Positions 1-6,864 of a stretch of DNA of 8,173 nucleotides are shown piece after piece. Position numbers and translations under genes: made by a program. The stretch is from Rhodocyclaceae bacterium UBA5602 (GTDB lineage: Bacteria > Pseudomonadota > Gammaproteobacteria > Burkholderiales > Rhodocyclaceae). The stretch lies in assembly GCA_002424865.1 (NCBI GenBank), contig DILC01000013.1, positions 1 through 8,173 on the forward strand, in the 5' to 3' direction. The number at the start of each line of letters is the position of its first letter. The stretch's first letter is position 1. The notes below the pieces were generated by a model, which saw only the letters and a program-made list of their open reading frames with translations, made no database searches and had not been told where the DNA came from.

Positions 1-17
1 ACACGTTGCCATCCGCT

Positions 18-23
18 TATAAT
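18..23 (+). promoter_or_regulatory. Candidate -10 box upstream of the PAS-GGDEF-EAL gene
   Basis: A perfect TATAAT hexamer lies at 18-23. It would place transcription start near position 30 and give a leader of about 60 nt before the ATG at 91. The matching -35 box would lie at or before the first base of the window and cannot be seen. TTGCCA at 6-11 is far too close to serve as its -35. A sigma-70 promoter here is an inference from one hexamer plus its position. Confidence 0.4.
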
Positions 24-40
24 TCGGCCATCGTCTGTTT

Positions 41-78
41 GAACCATTTTTGAAGTTTTAATGGGCTGATCCATTTTT
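41..78 (+). repeat. Two direct repeats GA(A/T)CCATTTTT in the leader
   Basis: GAACCATTTTT at 41-51 and GATCCATTTTT at 68-78 match at 10 of 11 positions, with starts 27 bp apart. Both lie between the candidate -10 box and the start codon. They could be a regulator-binding pair or chance similarity in T-rich leader DNA. No Shine-Dalgarno sequence is visible directly before the ATG at 91. Confidence 0.3.
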
Positions 79-90
79 CTTTTCTCTGAT

Positions 91-3000
91 ATGCCCCATC
101 CCAAACCCCCCCGGCAAAACCTGTCACCCGTTCAGCATGATTTACTGACCAACCTAGCCTCACAGATACCCGGCGTCATTTATCAGTACCAGCTTTCCCC
201 TGGTGGACATTCAAGTTTCCCTTACGCTAGCGAAGGCATCCGGGAAATTTATGAACTCACGCCAGAACAAGTGCAGAACGACGCATCCGCTGTGTTTGCA
301 CTTATATATCCAACTGACCTCGACAAAGTATCCGCTTCGATCCAGGAATCCGCGCTCACGCTTCAGCCCTGGCAGCTCAGATACCGGGTGAATCTTCCCC
401 GGCAAGGATTACGCTGGCTTGACGGGTTTGCCCGCCCGGAAAAACTGGCCGACGGCAGCGTGTTGTGGCATGGCTTCATTACCGACATCACCTCGCGTGT
501 GCAACTGGAAAGCGAGGCCAGTGCCTACGCAGAAAAGCTGCGCAATCTTTATGCCCTGTCACCCTTTGGCTTTGCCTTGACAGACATGCAAGGCCGCTTT
601 ACCGAATTCAACCAGTCCTTCCAGGAAATGTGCGGTTATGCCACAGAAGAACTCAAAGCCCTCGATTACCAGTCACTAACACCTGCGGAATATGCAGCCG
701 AGGATGCACGGCAGCTCGAATTACTGGTCAACACCGGGCGTTATGGCCCCTATGAAAAGAAGTACAAGCACAAGGATGGCCACTGGGTGCCCCTCAAACT
801 GAACGGCATGCTGATCACCGGCCATGATGACCAAAAGTACATCTGGTCCATTGTTGAAGACATCACCGAAAGCCGGCAACTCGCGGCCGCAGCCCAAGCA
901 GCCGAGCAGCGCTTCCAGTTGGTGGCCGACTCGGCGCCTGTCTTGATCTGGCTCGCCGGTACGGATAAGCGCTGCTTCTGGTTCAACCAGACCTGGCTCA
1001 GCTTTACTGGCCGCAGCCTGGCACAGGAAATGGGCAACGGCTGGGCGGATGGCGTACATCCGGACGACATACAGAAGTGCCTGAACATTTATAACAGCCA
1101 CTTTGACCGCCACGAACCCTTCCATATGGAATATCGTTTGCGGCGGCATGATGGCGAATATCGCTGGATCCACGACAACGGCATACCGCGATTCAGTTGC
1201 GGCGGTATCTTTGAAGGCTACATTGGCTCTTGCGTCGATATAACCGAAAAAAAACTCAATGAAGCGCAAAGCCACGCGCTGATGCAAGAACAACAGGCAA
1301 TACTGGATAGCGAGCTCATGGGCATCGTAAAAACCAGCAACCGGACCATTACCTGGACCAACAGCGCTTTCGCCAAGATGCTGGGCTTTGATAAACATGA
1401 GTTAATCGGCCTGGCGCCGGATATTTTGCATCCAAGCCGGGAGGCTTGCCTGGCATTGCGTGACAGGGCCTACCCGGTTCTATCCGCAGGCAACACCTAT
1501 CGGACAAAAGTCGAATTCAAACGCAAGAATGGCCAACCCATTTGGCTGGACATGTCAGGGGTGATGTTGCGTCCGGAAAAAAATGAAGTCATTTGGGCCA
1601 TTCTGGATATCAGCAAGGAAAAACAGGCAGAAAGGGAACTCCAGATTGCCGCTGTCGCGTTCGAGACGCAAGAGGGTGTTCTGGTGACCGATGCCCGCGG
1701 ACGGATCCTGCGCGCCAATCAGGCTGCCACACGCATTACGGGTTACAGCAACGAAGAACTCCTGGGCAAAACCCCGCGCATGCTAAAGTCCGGCCGCCAC
1801 GATGCCGCGTTTTATGCTGCCCTGTGGTCGAGCCTGGAGCAACAGAGTATGTGGCAGGGTGAGATATGGAACAGGCGCAAGAGCGGCGAAATCTATCCAG
1901 AACATCTTTCCATTACCGCCGTGCAAGACTCGGGCGGCAACCTTACCAACTATGTGGCGACGCTCACCGACATAACAACCATCAAGGCAGCTGCCGACAA
2001 GATCGAAACGCTGGCGTTTTATGACCCGCTCACGCACCTGCCCAACCGGCGTCTGTTGATTGACCGTATCAAGCAAGCCCTGGCCTCCAGCATGCGTGAT
2101 GGCCGACAAGGTGCTGTGCTTTTTATCGACCTGGACCATTTTAAAAACATCAATGATGCCGGAGGCCATGCCGAAGGCGACAAACTGCTGAAGGTGGTGG
2201 CAGAACGCCTGAAGAGTTGTGTGCGCGAAGGGGACACAGTCGCGCGCCTTGGTGGCGACGAGTTTGTCGTCTTGCTGGAAAACTTGAGCCACGATACCGA
2301 TGAAGCTGCGCCACAGGCTGAAATGGTGGGTAATAAAATCCTGGCTGCACTGGATCAAAGCTATAAATTTTTGACCTATGAACACCGTAGCAGCGGCAGC
2401 ATTGGCATTACGCTTTTTCTGGACCACCAGCAATCAGGGGACGAGCTGCTCCGCCAAGCCGATATTGCGATGTATCATGCCAAAAAGGCCGGGCGCAACG
2501 CCTTGCGCTTCTTTGACCCACAGATGCAGAAAAGCATCGACACGCGCGCAGCGCTCGAAAGCACACTGCATAAGGCGATCGATAACCAGCAGCTCTGCTT
2601 GTACTACCAGATCCAAGTAGATAACGCGCGGCGACCTATCGGCGCCGAAGCCTTGATTCGCTGGCTACACCCTGAGCTTGGTCTGGTCTCGCCGCAAGAA
2701 TTCATTCCGCTAGCCGAAGAAAGTGACCTGATCACACTGATCGGCAACTGGGTTCTGCAAACCGCCTGCGCACAGCTTAAAGCCTGGCAGGCAAAGCCGC
2801 TCACCCGCCATCTTGATCTCTCGGTCAATGTCAGCGCCAGACAATTCCATCAGCCCGATTTTGCCGCGCAAGTTCAGGCGCTCATTGCGCATTACGGCAT
2901 CAATCCGCAACGGCTCAAGCTGGAGTTGACAGAGAGCATGCTGCTGAACAATATCGAAGAGACCATTGTCACCATGAATGAATTAAAGGGAGTCGGCATC

Positions 3001-3309
3001 CAGTTCTCCCTCGATGATTTTGGCACGGGTTACTCTTCACTCCAGTACTTGAGGCGCTTGCCGCTCAATCAGCTCAAGATTGATCAATCTTTTGTACGCA
3101 GCCTGGACACGGAAAACCATGACCAGGTGATTGTGCGCACCATCATTGCCATGGCGCATAGCCTGAATCTGAATGTCATCGCCGAAGGGGTGGAGACAGC
3201 CCTGCAACAACAAATCCTGTTGCGTGATGGCTGCATCCATTGTCAGGGTTATCTTTTCAGCAAGCCAGTGCCAGTCGCAGAATTCGAGCGGTTGCTGGAA
3301 ATCATATGA
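91..3309 (+). CDS. Five-PAS GGDEF-EAL cyclic-di-GMP turnover protein
   Basis: Cytoplasmic signalling protein of 1072 residues without signal peptide or membrane segments. Five PAS-type sensor domains are recognisable by their D-I-T/S ends: about 20-138, 150-265, 275-390, 400-512 and 522-637. A GGDEF domain follows (about 640-800) with intact GGDEF at 721-725 and an RxxD inhibitory site (REGD, 712-715) five residues upstream. The EAL domain (about 820-1065) has EAL at 853-855, Asn913 in SVNVSARQF, ELTES at 945-949, DDFGTGYSSL from 975, KIDQSF from 996 and EGVET at 1032-1036. Both the cyclase and the phosphodiesterase motifs therefore look competent. Which activity dominates, and what the PAS domains sense, cannot be read from sequence. 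ATG 91 is the first usable start, because the in-frame ATG at 61 meets a stop two codons later; no clear Shine-Dalgarno supports it. It stands alone, convergent with the next gene. Confidence 0.95.
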   Translation: MPHPKPPRQNLSPVQHDLLTNLASQIPGVIYQYQLSPGGHSSFPYASEGIREIYELTPEQVQNDASAVFALIYPTDLDKVSASIQESALTLQPWQLRYRVNLPRQGLRWLDGFARPEKLADGSVLWHGFITDITSRVQLESEASAYAEKLRNLYALSPFGFALTDMQGRFTEFNQSFQEMCGYATEELKALDYQSLTPAEYAAEDARQLELLVNTGRYGPYEKKYKHKDGHWVPLKLNGMLITGHDDQKYIWSIVEDITESRQLAAAAQAAEQRFQLVADSAPVLIWLAGTDKRCFWFNQTWLSFTGRSLAQEMGNGWADGVHPDDIQKCLNIYNSHFDRHEPFHMEYRLRRHDGEYRWIHDNGIPRFSCGGIFEGYIGSCVDITEKKLNEAQSHALMQEQQAILDSELMGIVKTSNRTITWTNSAFAKMLGFDKHELIGLAPDILHPSREACLALRDRAYPVLSAGNTYRTKVEFKRKNGQPIWLDMSGVMLRPEKNEVIWAILDISKEKQAERELQIAAVAFETQEGVLVTDARGRILRANQAATRITGYSNEELLGKTPRMLKSGRHDAAFYAALWSSLEQQSMWQGEIWNRRKSGEIYPEHLSITAVQDSGGNLTNYVATLTDITTIKAAADKIETLAFYDPLTHLPNRRLLIDRIKQALASSMRDGRQGAVLFIDLDHFKNINDAGGHAEGDKLLKVVAERLKSCVREGDTVARLGGDEFVVLLENLSHDTDEAAPQAEMVGNKILAALDQSYKFLTYEHRSSGSIGITLFLDHQQSGDELLRQADIAMYHAKKAGRNALRFFDPQMQKSIDTRAALESTLHKAIDNQQLCLYYQIQVDNARRPIGAEALIRWLHPELGLVSPQEFIPLAEESDLITLIGNWVLQTACAQLKAWQAKPLTRHLDLSVNVSARQFHQPDFAAQVQALIAHYGINPQRLKLELTESMLLNNIEETIVTMNELKGVGIQFSLDDFGTGYSSLQYLRRLPLNQLKIDQSFVRSLDTENHDQVIVRTIIAMAHSLNLNVIAEGVETALQQQILLRDGCIHCQGYLFSKPVPVAEFERLLEII

Positions 3310-3339
3310 GCCCTGCCCGGGCTCACGGTACGCTGATTT
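3307..3339 (+). terminator. Hairpin overlapping the stop codon of the GGDEF-EAL gene
   Basis: TGAGCCC (3307-3313) and GGGCTCA (3319-3325) form a perfect 7-bp stem with a 5-nt TGCCC loop. The TGA stop is part of the left arm. A short T run (3336-3339) follows 10 nt later, so the intrinsic terminator is plausible but imperfect. Since yqaA ends at 3365 on the other strand, the hairpin sits in the 55-bp convergent gap and might serve both directions. Confidence 0.5.
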
Positions 3340-3364
3340 TATCCCGTGGAACTTCCGCCAGAAG

Positions 3365-3778
3365 TCAGACTAAACCCGCACCCGCAATCACCATGCCATA
3401 ACGCGCAGCTTTGCCGATAGCCATCCATAAGGCGCTAGCCAACCAGGGCAAGCGCAGCCAACCCGCTGCCCCACACAGCGCATCGCCAACCACTGGCGCC
3501 CAGGCCAACAACAGCACCGGTGCGCCCCAGCGCCGCGCCAACGCCAAACGGCGCGGATCTTTGGGTTTGTGCAAAGCCCGCGCCATCCAATACGTCGTCA
3601 TGCCACCCAGCGTATTGCCCAACGTAGCCAGCAAAAATGCCTCGCCCGTTTGCGTGGGGTAATTTCTGACCAAGGCCAGCAAGGCAAGCTCCGAGCCGCC
3701 GGGCAGGATCGTCGCTGACAAAAATGAGGCAATAAAAAGACCCGCCAGACTGCCGACCGAAGTAAATGAAAAATCCAT
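3365..3778 (-). CDS. yqaA: YqaA family membrane protein (DedA/SNARE-associated superfamily)
   Basis: A 137-residue hydrophobic inner-membrane protein, close in length to E. coli YqaA (about 142 residues). Family signatures seen in order are FLSATILPGGSELALLAL near the N-terminus, GNTLGGMTTYW in the middle, WAPVVGDALCGAAGWLRLPW, and a C-terminal GKAARYG. These correspond to the SAT-LPG-SE, GN-LGG-T, PVVGD-LC-AGW-R and GKA-RY patterns I recall for YqaA. DedA-superfamily proteins are linked to lipid or undecaprenyl-phosphate flipping and membrane homeostasis; the role of YqaA itself is not established. The start is set at MDFSF because the residues upstream (up to 3808) look non-native and would run deeper into the divergent ilvA side. 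An AAAGGG lies 11 nt before this ATG, a rather long spacing. Its start faces ilvA across 53 bp. Confidence 0.85.
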   Translation of the reverse strand: MDFSFTSVGSLAGLFIASFLSATILPGGSELALLALVRNYPTQTGEAFLLATLGNTLGGMTTYWMARALHKPKDPRRLALARRWGAPVLLLAWAPVVGDALCGAAGWLRLPWLASALWMAIGKAARYGMVIAGAGLV

Positions 3779-3831
3779 GCCGCATGTTACCCTTTGCGTT
3801 TGCCCCACCGGATGCTAAAACCCTCTTGACC
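3779..3831. promoter_or_regulatory. Compact divergent yqaA/ilvA intergenic region
   Basis: Only 53 bp separate the two divergent start codons, so promoters for both genes must lie here or reach into the opposing coding regions. On the plus strand, TAAAAC at 3816-3821 is a weak -10 candidate, with TTGCGT at 3794-3799 as a poor -35 at 16-bp spacing. That would leave a very short leader for ilvA. No attenuator-like leader peptide or convincing operator is visible. Confidence 0.3.
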
Positions 3832-5355
3832 ATGGATTACCTCAAAAAAACCCTTAACGCCCGCGTCTATGACGTTGCCATAGAAACACCGCTGGAGCTG
3901 GCCACCAACTTATCCGCCCGCACCAATAACCAAATTCTTTTAAAACGCGAAGACATGCAGCCCGTGTTCAGCTTCAAGCTGCGCGGCGCATACAACAAGA
4001 TTGCCCACTTGAGCCCGGCGCAGCGCAAACACGGCGTGATTTGCGCCTCAGCTGGCAACCACGCGCAGGGCGTGGCCTTGTCAGCCAAGAAGCTCGGCAT
4101 TCGCGCCGTCATTGTGATGCCCACGACTACCCCGCAAATCAAAATCGAGGCCGTCAAAAATCGCGGTGGCGAAGTAGTCCTGGCGGGCGACTCGTACGAC
4201 GCCGCTTACGCCCATGCACTGACGCTGGAAAAAAAGCACAAGCTTACCTTCGTGCATCCGTTTGATGATCCTGATGTTATTGCCGGGCAAGGCACCATAG
4301 GCATGGAAATCTTGCGCCAGCATGCCGACCCGATCGAAGCCGTGTTCTGCGCCATTGGCGGCGGTGGATTGATTGCGGGTGTTGCCGCATATATCAAGCA
4401 ACTGCGGCCGGAAATCAAAATCGTCGGTGTTGAAACCATTGATGCCGATGCCATGGCGCAGTCGCTGGCGGCCAAAAAACGCGTGCGGCTTGATACCGTC
4501 GGCCTGTTCGCCGATGGCACAGCGGTCAAATATGTCGGCGAGGAAACCTTCCGCCTGTGCCAAAAATATGTCGATGACATTGTGCGGGTGGATACTGACG
4601 CCATCTGCGCGGCAATCAAGGATGTATTTGAAGACACGCGCTCGATTCTCGAACCATCAGGCGCCTTGGCCATTGCTGGCGCCAAGGCCTGGGTGGCCAA
4701 ACATCGCATCAAGGGCAAAACGCTGGTGGCCGTGGCCTCGGGCGCGAACATGAATTTTGACCGCCTGCGCTTTGTTGCCGAACGCGCCGAAGTGGGCGAA
4801 CAGCGCGAAGCCCTGCTAGCTGTGACCCTGCCCGAAAAACCCGGCAGCTATAAAAAATTCGTCACGATTCTGGGCGCGCGCAACATAACCGAATTCAACT
4901 ACCGCTATCACAGCAGCGGCCGGGCGCATGTATTTGTTGGCATGCAGGTCGCCAACACCAAAGAAGCGGCGAGCCTGGTGGTGCAACTGAAAAAGCAGGG
5001 TTACCCGGCACTCGATTTAACCAATGACGAAATGGCCAAGCTGCACATTCGCCACCTGGTCGGCGGCCATGCACCGCAGAGCGAAGATAAATCAGCGCAG
5101 ATAAACGAACTGCTGTACCGCTTTGAGTTTCCCGAACGCCCCGGCGCCTTGATGAATTTCCTGACCAAAATGAGCACGGGCTGGAATATCAGCCTGTTCC
5201 ATTACCGTAACCATGGTGCCGACACCGGTCGCGTGCTGGTCGGCATGCAAGTGCCCAAAGAAGACAGCAAAGCCTTTGCAACTTTCCTCAAGAATCTGGA
5301 CTATCAGTTTGTGGATGAAAGCAAAAATCCTGCTTACAAGCTCTTTTTGGGCTAG
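3832..5355 (+). CDS. ilvA: Biosynthetic threonine ammonia-lyase (threonine deaminase)
   Basis: A 507-residue PLP enzyme converting L-threonine to 2-oxobutanoate and ammonia, the first committed step of isoleucine synthesis. The catalytic domain (about 1-320) carries the PLP lysine in SFKLRGAYNK (Lys49), SAGNHAQG at 73-80, the phosphate-binding GGGGL loop at 176-180 and SGAN at 303-306. Two ACT-like regulatory domains follow, starting about 321 (LPEKPGSYKKF, FVGMQV) and about 415 (FPERPGALMNF, VLVGMQV). This is the isoleucine-inhibited biosynthetic form, not the short catabolic TdcB type, and its length is close to E. coli IlvA (514). The frame is open from 3766, but MDYLKKTLNARVYDV at 3832 matches the usual family start, and the extra residues upstream would overlap yqaA. 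No good Shine-Dalgarno precedes it, so translation may rely on a short leader. Confidence 0.96.
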   Translation: MDYLKKTLNARVYDVAIETPLELATNLSARTNNQILLKREDMQPVFSFKLRGAYNKIAHLSPAQRKHGVICASAGNHAQGVALSAKKLGIRAVIVMPTTTPQIKIEAVKNRGGEVVLAGDSYDAAYAHALTLEKKHKLTFVHPFDDPDVIAGQGTIGMEILRQHADPIEAVFCAIGGGGLIAGVAAYIKQLRPEIKIVGVETIDADAMAQSLAAKKRVRLDTVGLFADGTAVKYVGEETFRLCQKYVDDIVRVDTDAICAAIKDVFEDTRSILEPSGALAIAGAKAWVAKHRIKGKTLVAVASGANMNFDRLRFVAERAEVGEQREALLAVTLPEKPGSYKKFVTILGARNITEFNYRYHSSGRAHVFVGMQVANTKEAASLVVQLKKQGYPALDLTNDEMAKLHIRHLVGGHAPQSEDKSAQINELLYRFEFPERPGALMNFLTKMSTGWNISLFHYRNHGADTGRVLVGMQVPKEDSKAFATFLKNLDYQFVDESKNPAYKLFLG

Positions 5356-5361
5356 ATTTTT
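5339..5361 (+). terminator. Weak hairpin plus T-run at the end of ilvA
   Basis: AGCTC (5339-5343) pairs with GGGCT (5349-5353), giving 5 bp including one G-T pair and a T5 loop. TTTTT follows at 5357-5361. The stem covers the last ilvA codons and the first base of the stop. It has the order of an intrinsic terminator, but the stem is short, so efficiency is doubtful. Confidence 0.35.
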
Positions 5362-5507
5362 CGTGCCGCTTTCTTTTCAGGCTAACGCCCATAGTTCCAA
5401 TGAGCCGCCCCGCCCATCCTTCCCTCGCGGGGAGGCTTCTATCCGGCCCGCTGCGCCCGGTGATGACACAGCGCACTTGCCCAAGCCTTTCATTACGTTA
5501 ACTTGAG
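5356..5507. other. ilvA-malY intergenic region with a GC-rich hairpin
   Basis: This 152-bp gap holds no credible gene. The clearest structure is a hairpin with arms CCTTCCC (5418-5424) and GGGGAGG (5429-5435), 7 bp including one T-G pair, closed by a TCGC tetraloop. It has no T tract. The string CCCTCGCGG here also occurs, on the opposite strand, near the left end of the palindromic element inside malY (6139-6234). That hints at a related degenerate repeat, but nine bases are not enough to be sure. TTGAG directly abuts the malY ATG and is too close to act as a normal Shine-Dalgarno. No convincing promoter for malY was found. Confidence 0.4.
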
Positions 5508-6758
5508 ATGAGCGACCGTTTTAATTTCGACGCGCCAGTTGAGCGCAGCGGCACAGATTCGGAGAAATGGGCCAAGTACACCGGGCGCGACATTCTGCCG
5601 CTGTGGGTAGCGGATATGGATTTTGCCGCGCCGCCCGCCATCATCGACGCATTGCAGTCACGCATTGCGCACGGTGTGTTCGGCTACAACCAGCCGACAT
5701 TAAGCCAGACACAAGCGGTGGTGGATTATCTGGCACGTCAGTTTGGCTATGCCATTGATCCCGCGTGGATCGTCTGGCTGCCAGGCTTGGTGTCCGGCCT
5801 GAATGTGGCCTGCCGCACGGTGGGCGAAACAGGCGACGCGGTATTCACCGCCACGCCGATCTACCCACCGTTTTTGTCTGCGCCTAAAAATGCGGGGCGG
5901 TCATTGGTCACCGTGCCGCTGGTGCAGGGGGAAAACCGCTGGGCATGGGATTTTGATGCCGTCGAGGCCTCCCTGCAAAAAACCAAGCCTAAGCTTTTCT
6001 TATTGTGCCACCCGCACAACCCCACGGGTCGCGCCTGGGATGACGACGAGTTGCGGCAGATTGCGCGGCTGGCCGAAAAACATGATCTCGTCATTTGCTC
6101 GGATGAAATTCATAATGGCTTGATTCTCTCGCCATCTTGCCATCCGCTACCGCGAGGGGACCTGCCCGCGAAGCGGGAATTCCAGGTCGGCAAAGCTGAG
6201 CGCCCTTTGCCCAACCGCCCTGTAGCGCAGTGGCTTCAACAGCACCGACTTTTTGCCTCCCTCGATGGGGAGCTCGCCCAGCGCACCATCACCCTGATGG
6301 CGCCCTCCAAAACCTTCAACATCCCCGGCCTTGGCGCAGCCTTTGCGATTATTGCCAATCCAGCCTTGCGCAAGCAATTTATCCACGCCATGACAGGCAT
6401 CGTGCCGCACACCCATTTGCTCGGCATGGTGGCCTTGGAGGCTGCCTTCACAAAATGCGATCCATGGCATCAGGCGCTACTGGATTACTTGCGTGGCAAT
6501 GCAGAAAAAGTTTTCGCCACCGTTAACAAAATATCCGGTTTGCATATGCATCGTGTAGAAGCGACTTATCTGGCCTGGATAGACGCACGGGAATTTGCTC
6601 AAGCGCGCGGCATTGAAAGCCTGGCTAAACACTTTGAAAGCCACGGTTTGGGGCTATCGGACGGCGTGGCCTTTGGCGCACCCGGATTTGTGCGCCTGAA
6701 TTTTGGCACACAGCGCAACTTGCTTGAAACAGCGCTGGAACGCCTTGCCGCGTCATGA
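5508..6758 (+). CDS. PatB/MalY-type PLP-dependent C-S lyase (putative cystathionine beta-lyase)
   Basis: A 416-residue fold-type I aminotransferase-like enzyme of the MalY/PatB group, which cleaves cystathionine or other cysteine S-conjugates to a thiol, pyruvate and ammonia. Seen in order are the N-terminal DILPLWVADMDF motif, ATPIYPPFL, HPHNPTGRAW, SDEIH at 198-202 (Asp contacts the PLP pyridine nitrogen) and MAPSKTFNIPGL with the Schiff-base lysine Lys268. The C-terminal VRLNFGTQR carries the carboxylate-binding arginine. E. coli MalY is about 390 residues. The excess falls in one place, about residues 210-245 between SDEIH and FASLDGE, where some 33 residues rich in Pro, Arg and Gln replace a short loop; that segment is encoded by the palindromic element at 6139-6234. 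The frame and catalytic residues remain intact, so the gene is called functional, with some doubt about activity. MalY in E. coli also modulates MalT; nothing here suggests that role. Confidence 0.9.
   Translation: MSDRFNFDAPVERSGTDSEKWAKYTGRDILPLWVADMDFAAPPAIIDALQSRIAHGVFGYNQPTLSQTQAVVDYLARQFGYAIDPAWIVWLPGLVSGLNVACRTVGETGDAVFTATPIYPPFLSAPKNAGRSLVTVPLVQGENRWAWDFDAVEASLQKTKPKLFLLCHPHNPTGRAWDDDELRQIARLAEKHDLVICSDEIHNGLILSPSCHPLPRGDLPAKREFQVGKAERPLPNRPVAQWLQQHRLFASLDGELAQRTITLMAPSKTFNIPGLGAAFAIIANPALRKQFIHAMTGIVPHTHLLGMVALEAAFTKCDPWHQALLDYLRGNAEKVFATVNKISGLHMHRVEATYLAWIDAREFAQARGIESLAKHFESHGLGLSDGVAFGAPGFVRLNFGTQRNLLETALERLAAS
6139..6234. repeat. Palindromic element inserted in-frame within malY
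   Basis: The ends form an imperfect terminal inverted repeat. GCCA-(TC)-CGCTAC (6139-6150) pairs with GTAGCG-(CAG)-TGGC (6222-6234), i.e. a perfect 6-bp CGCTAC/GTAGCG core plus four outer pairs. Between them lie two adjacent hairpins. The first has outer stem GACCTG (6159-6164)/CAGGTC (6183-6188) and inner stem CCCGC (6165-6169)/GCGGG (6173-6177) around GAA. The second has stem GGCAAAG (6189-6195)/CTTTGCC (6205-6211) with a 9-nt loop. The span of 96 bp is a multiple of three, and the protein excess is about 33 residues. The CCCGC-GAA-GCGGGAATTCCAGG core resembles extragenic palindromes I recall from many proteobacteria. Origin by insertion is inferred; no other full copy is in this window. 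Confidence 0.65.
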
Positions 6759-6826
6759 TGCGCCATGCTTGCCAAGACACTTTCGCCACCTGGATTCACC
6801 CGACAAACGTCCAGAAACTGATGCAC

Positions 6827-6832
6827 TACAAT
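6827..6832 (+). promoter_or_regulatory. Candidate -10 box upstream of the lipoprotein gene
   Basis: TACAAT at 6827-6832 matches the sigma-70 -10 consensus at five of six positions and lies 32 bp before the chosen ATG. No good -35 is present at 16-18 bp; CCGACA at 6800-6805 is a partial match but 21 bp away. The 106-bp gap after malY otherwise shows no gene or terminator. This is weak evidence for a separate promoter for the lipoprotein pair. Confidence 0.3.
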
Positions 6833-6864
6833 GAAAACCCGATGTGGACCATAGGCGGGATGAA

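Noticed and set aside
6..11. TTGCCA as a -35 box for the TATAAT at 18-23
   Set aside because: The spacing is only 6 bp, whereas a sigma-70 promoter needs about 17.
721..1398. Antisense 225-codon open frame opposite the PAS region
   Set aside because: It lies wholly opposite well-conserved PAS domains, has no recognisable domain, and is typical of antisense frames in GC-rich genes.
1783..2433. Antisense 216-codon open frame opposite PAS5/GGDEF
   Set aside because: The plus strand encodes unmistakable PAS and GGDEF motifs here; the antisense translation resembles no family.
3766..3831. N-terminal extension of ilvA starting at 3766
   Set aside because: The added residues are not family-like and would overlap the yqaA start; MDYLKKTLNARVYDV at 3832 is the conserved beginning.
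6145..6227. GTAG-type REP with associated tyrosine transposase
   Set aside because: GTAG occurs at both inner ends, but the palindrome does not directly follow it as in that class, and no transposase gene is in the window.
6139..6234. Frameshift or assembly error explaining the extra malY residues
   Set aside because: The frame is unchanged on both sides, the extra length is a multiple of three, and the segment has organised inverted repeats.
6844..6864. GTG start for the lipoprotein at 6844
   Set aside because: It adds a charged, non-signal-like stretch and lacks a better RBS than ATG 6865.
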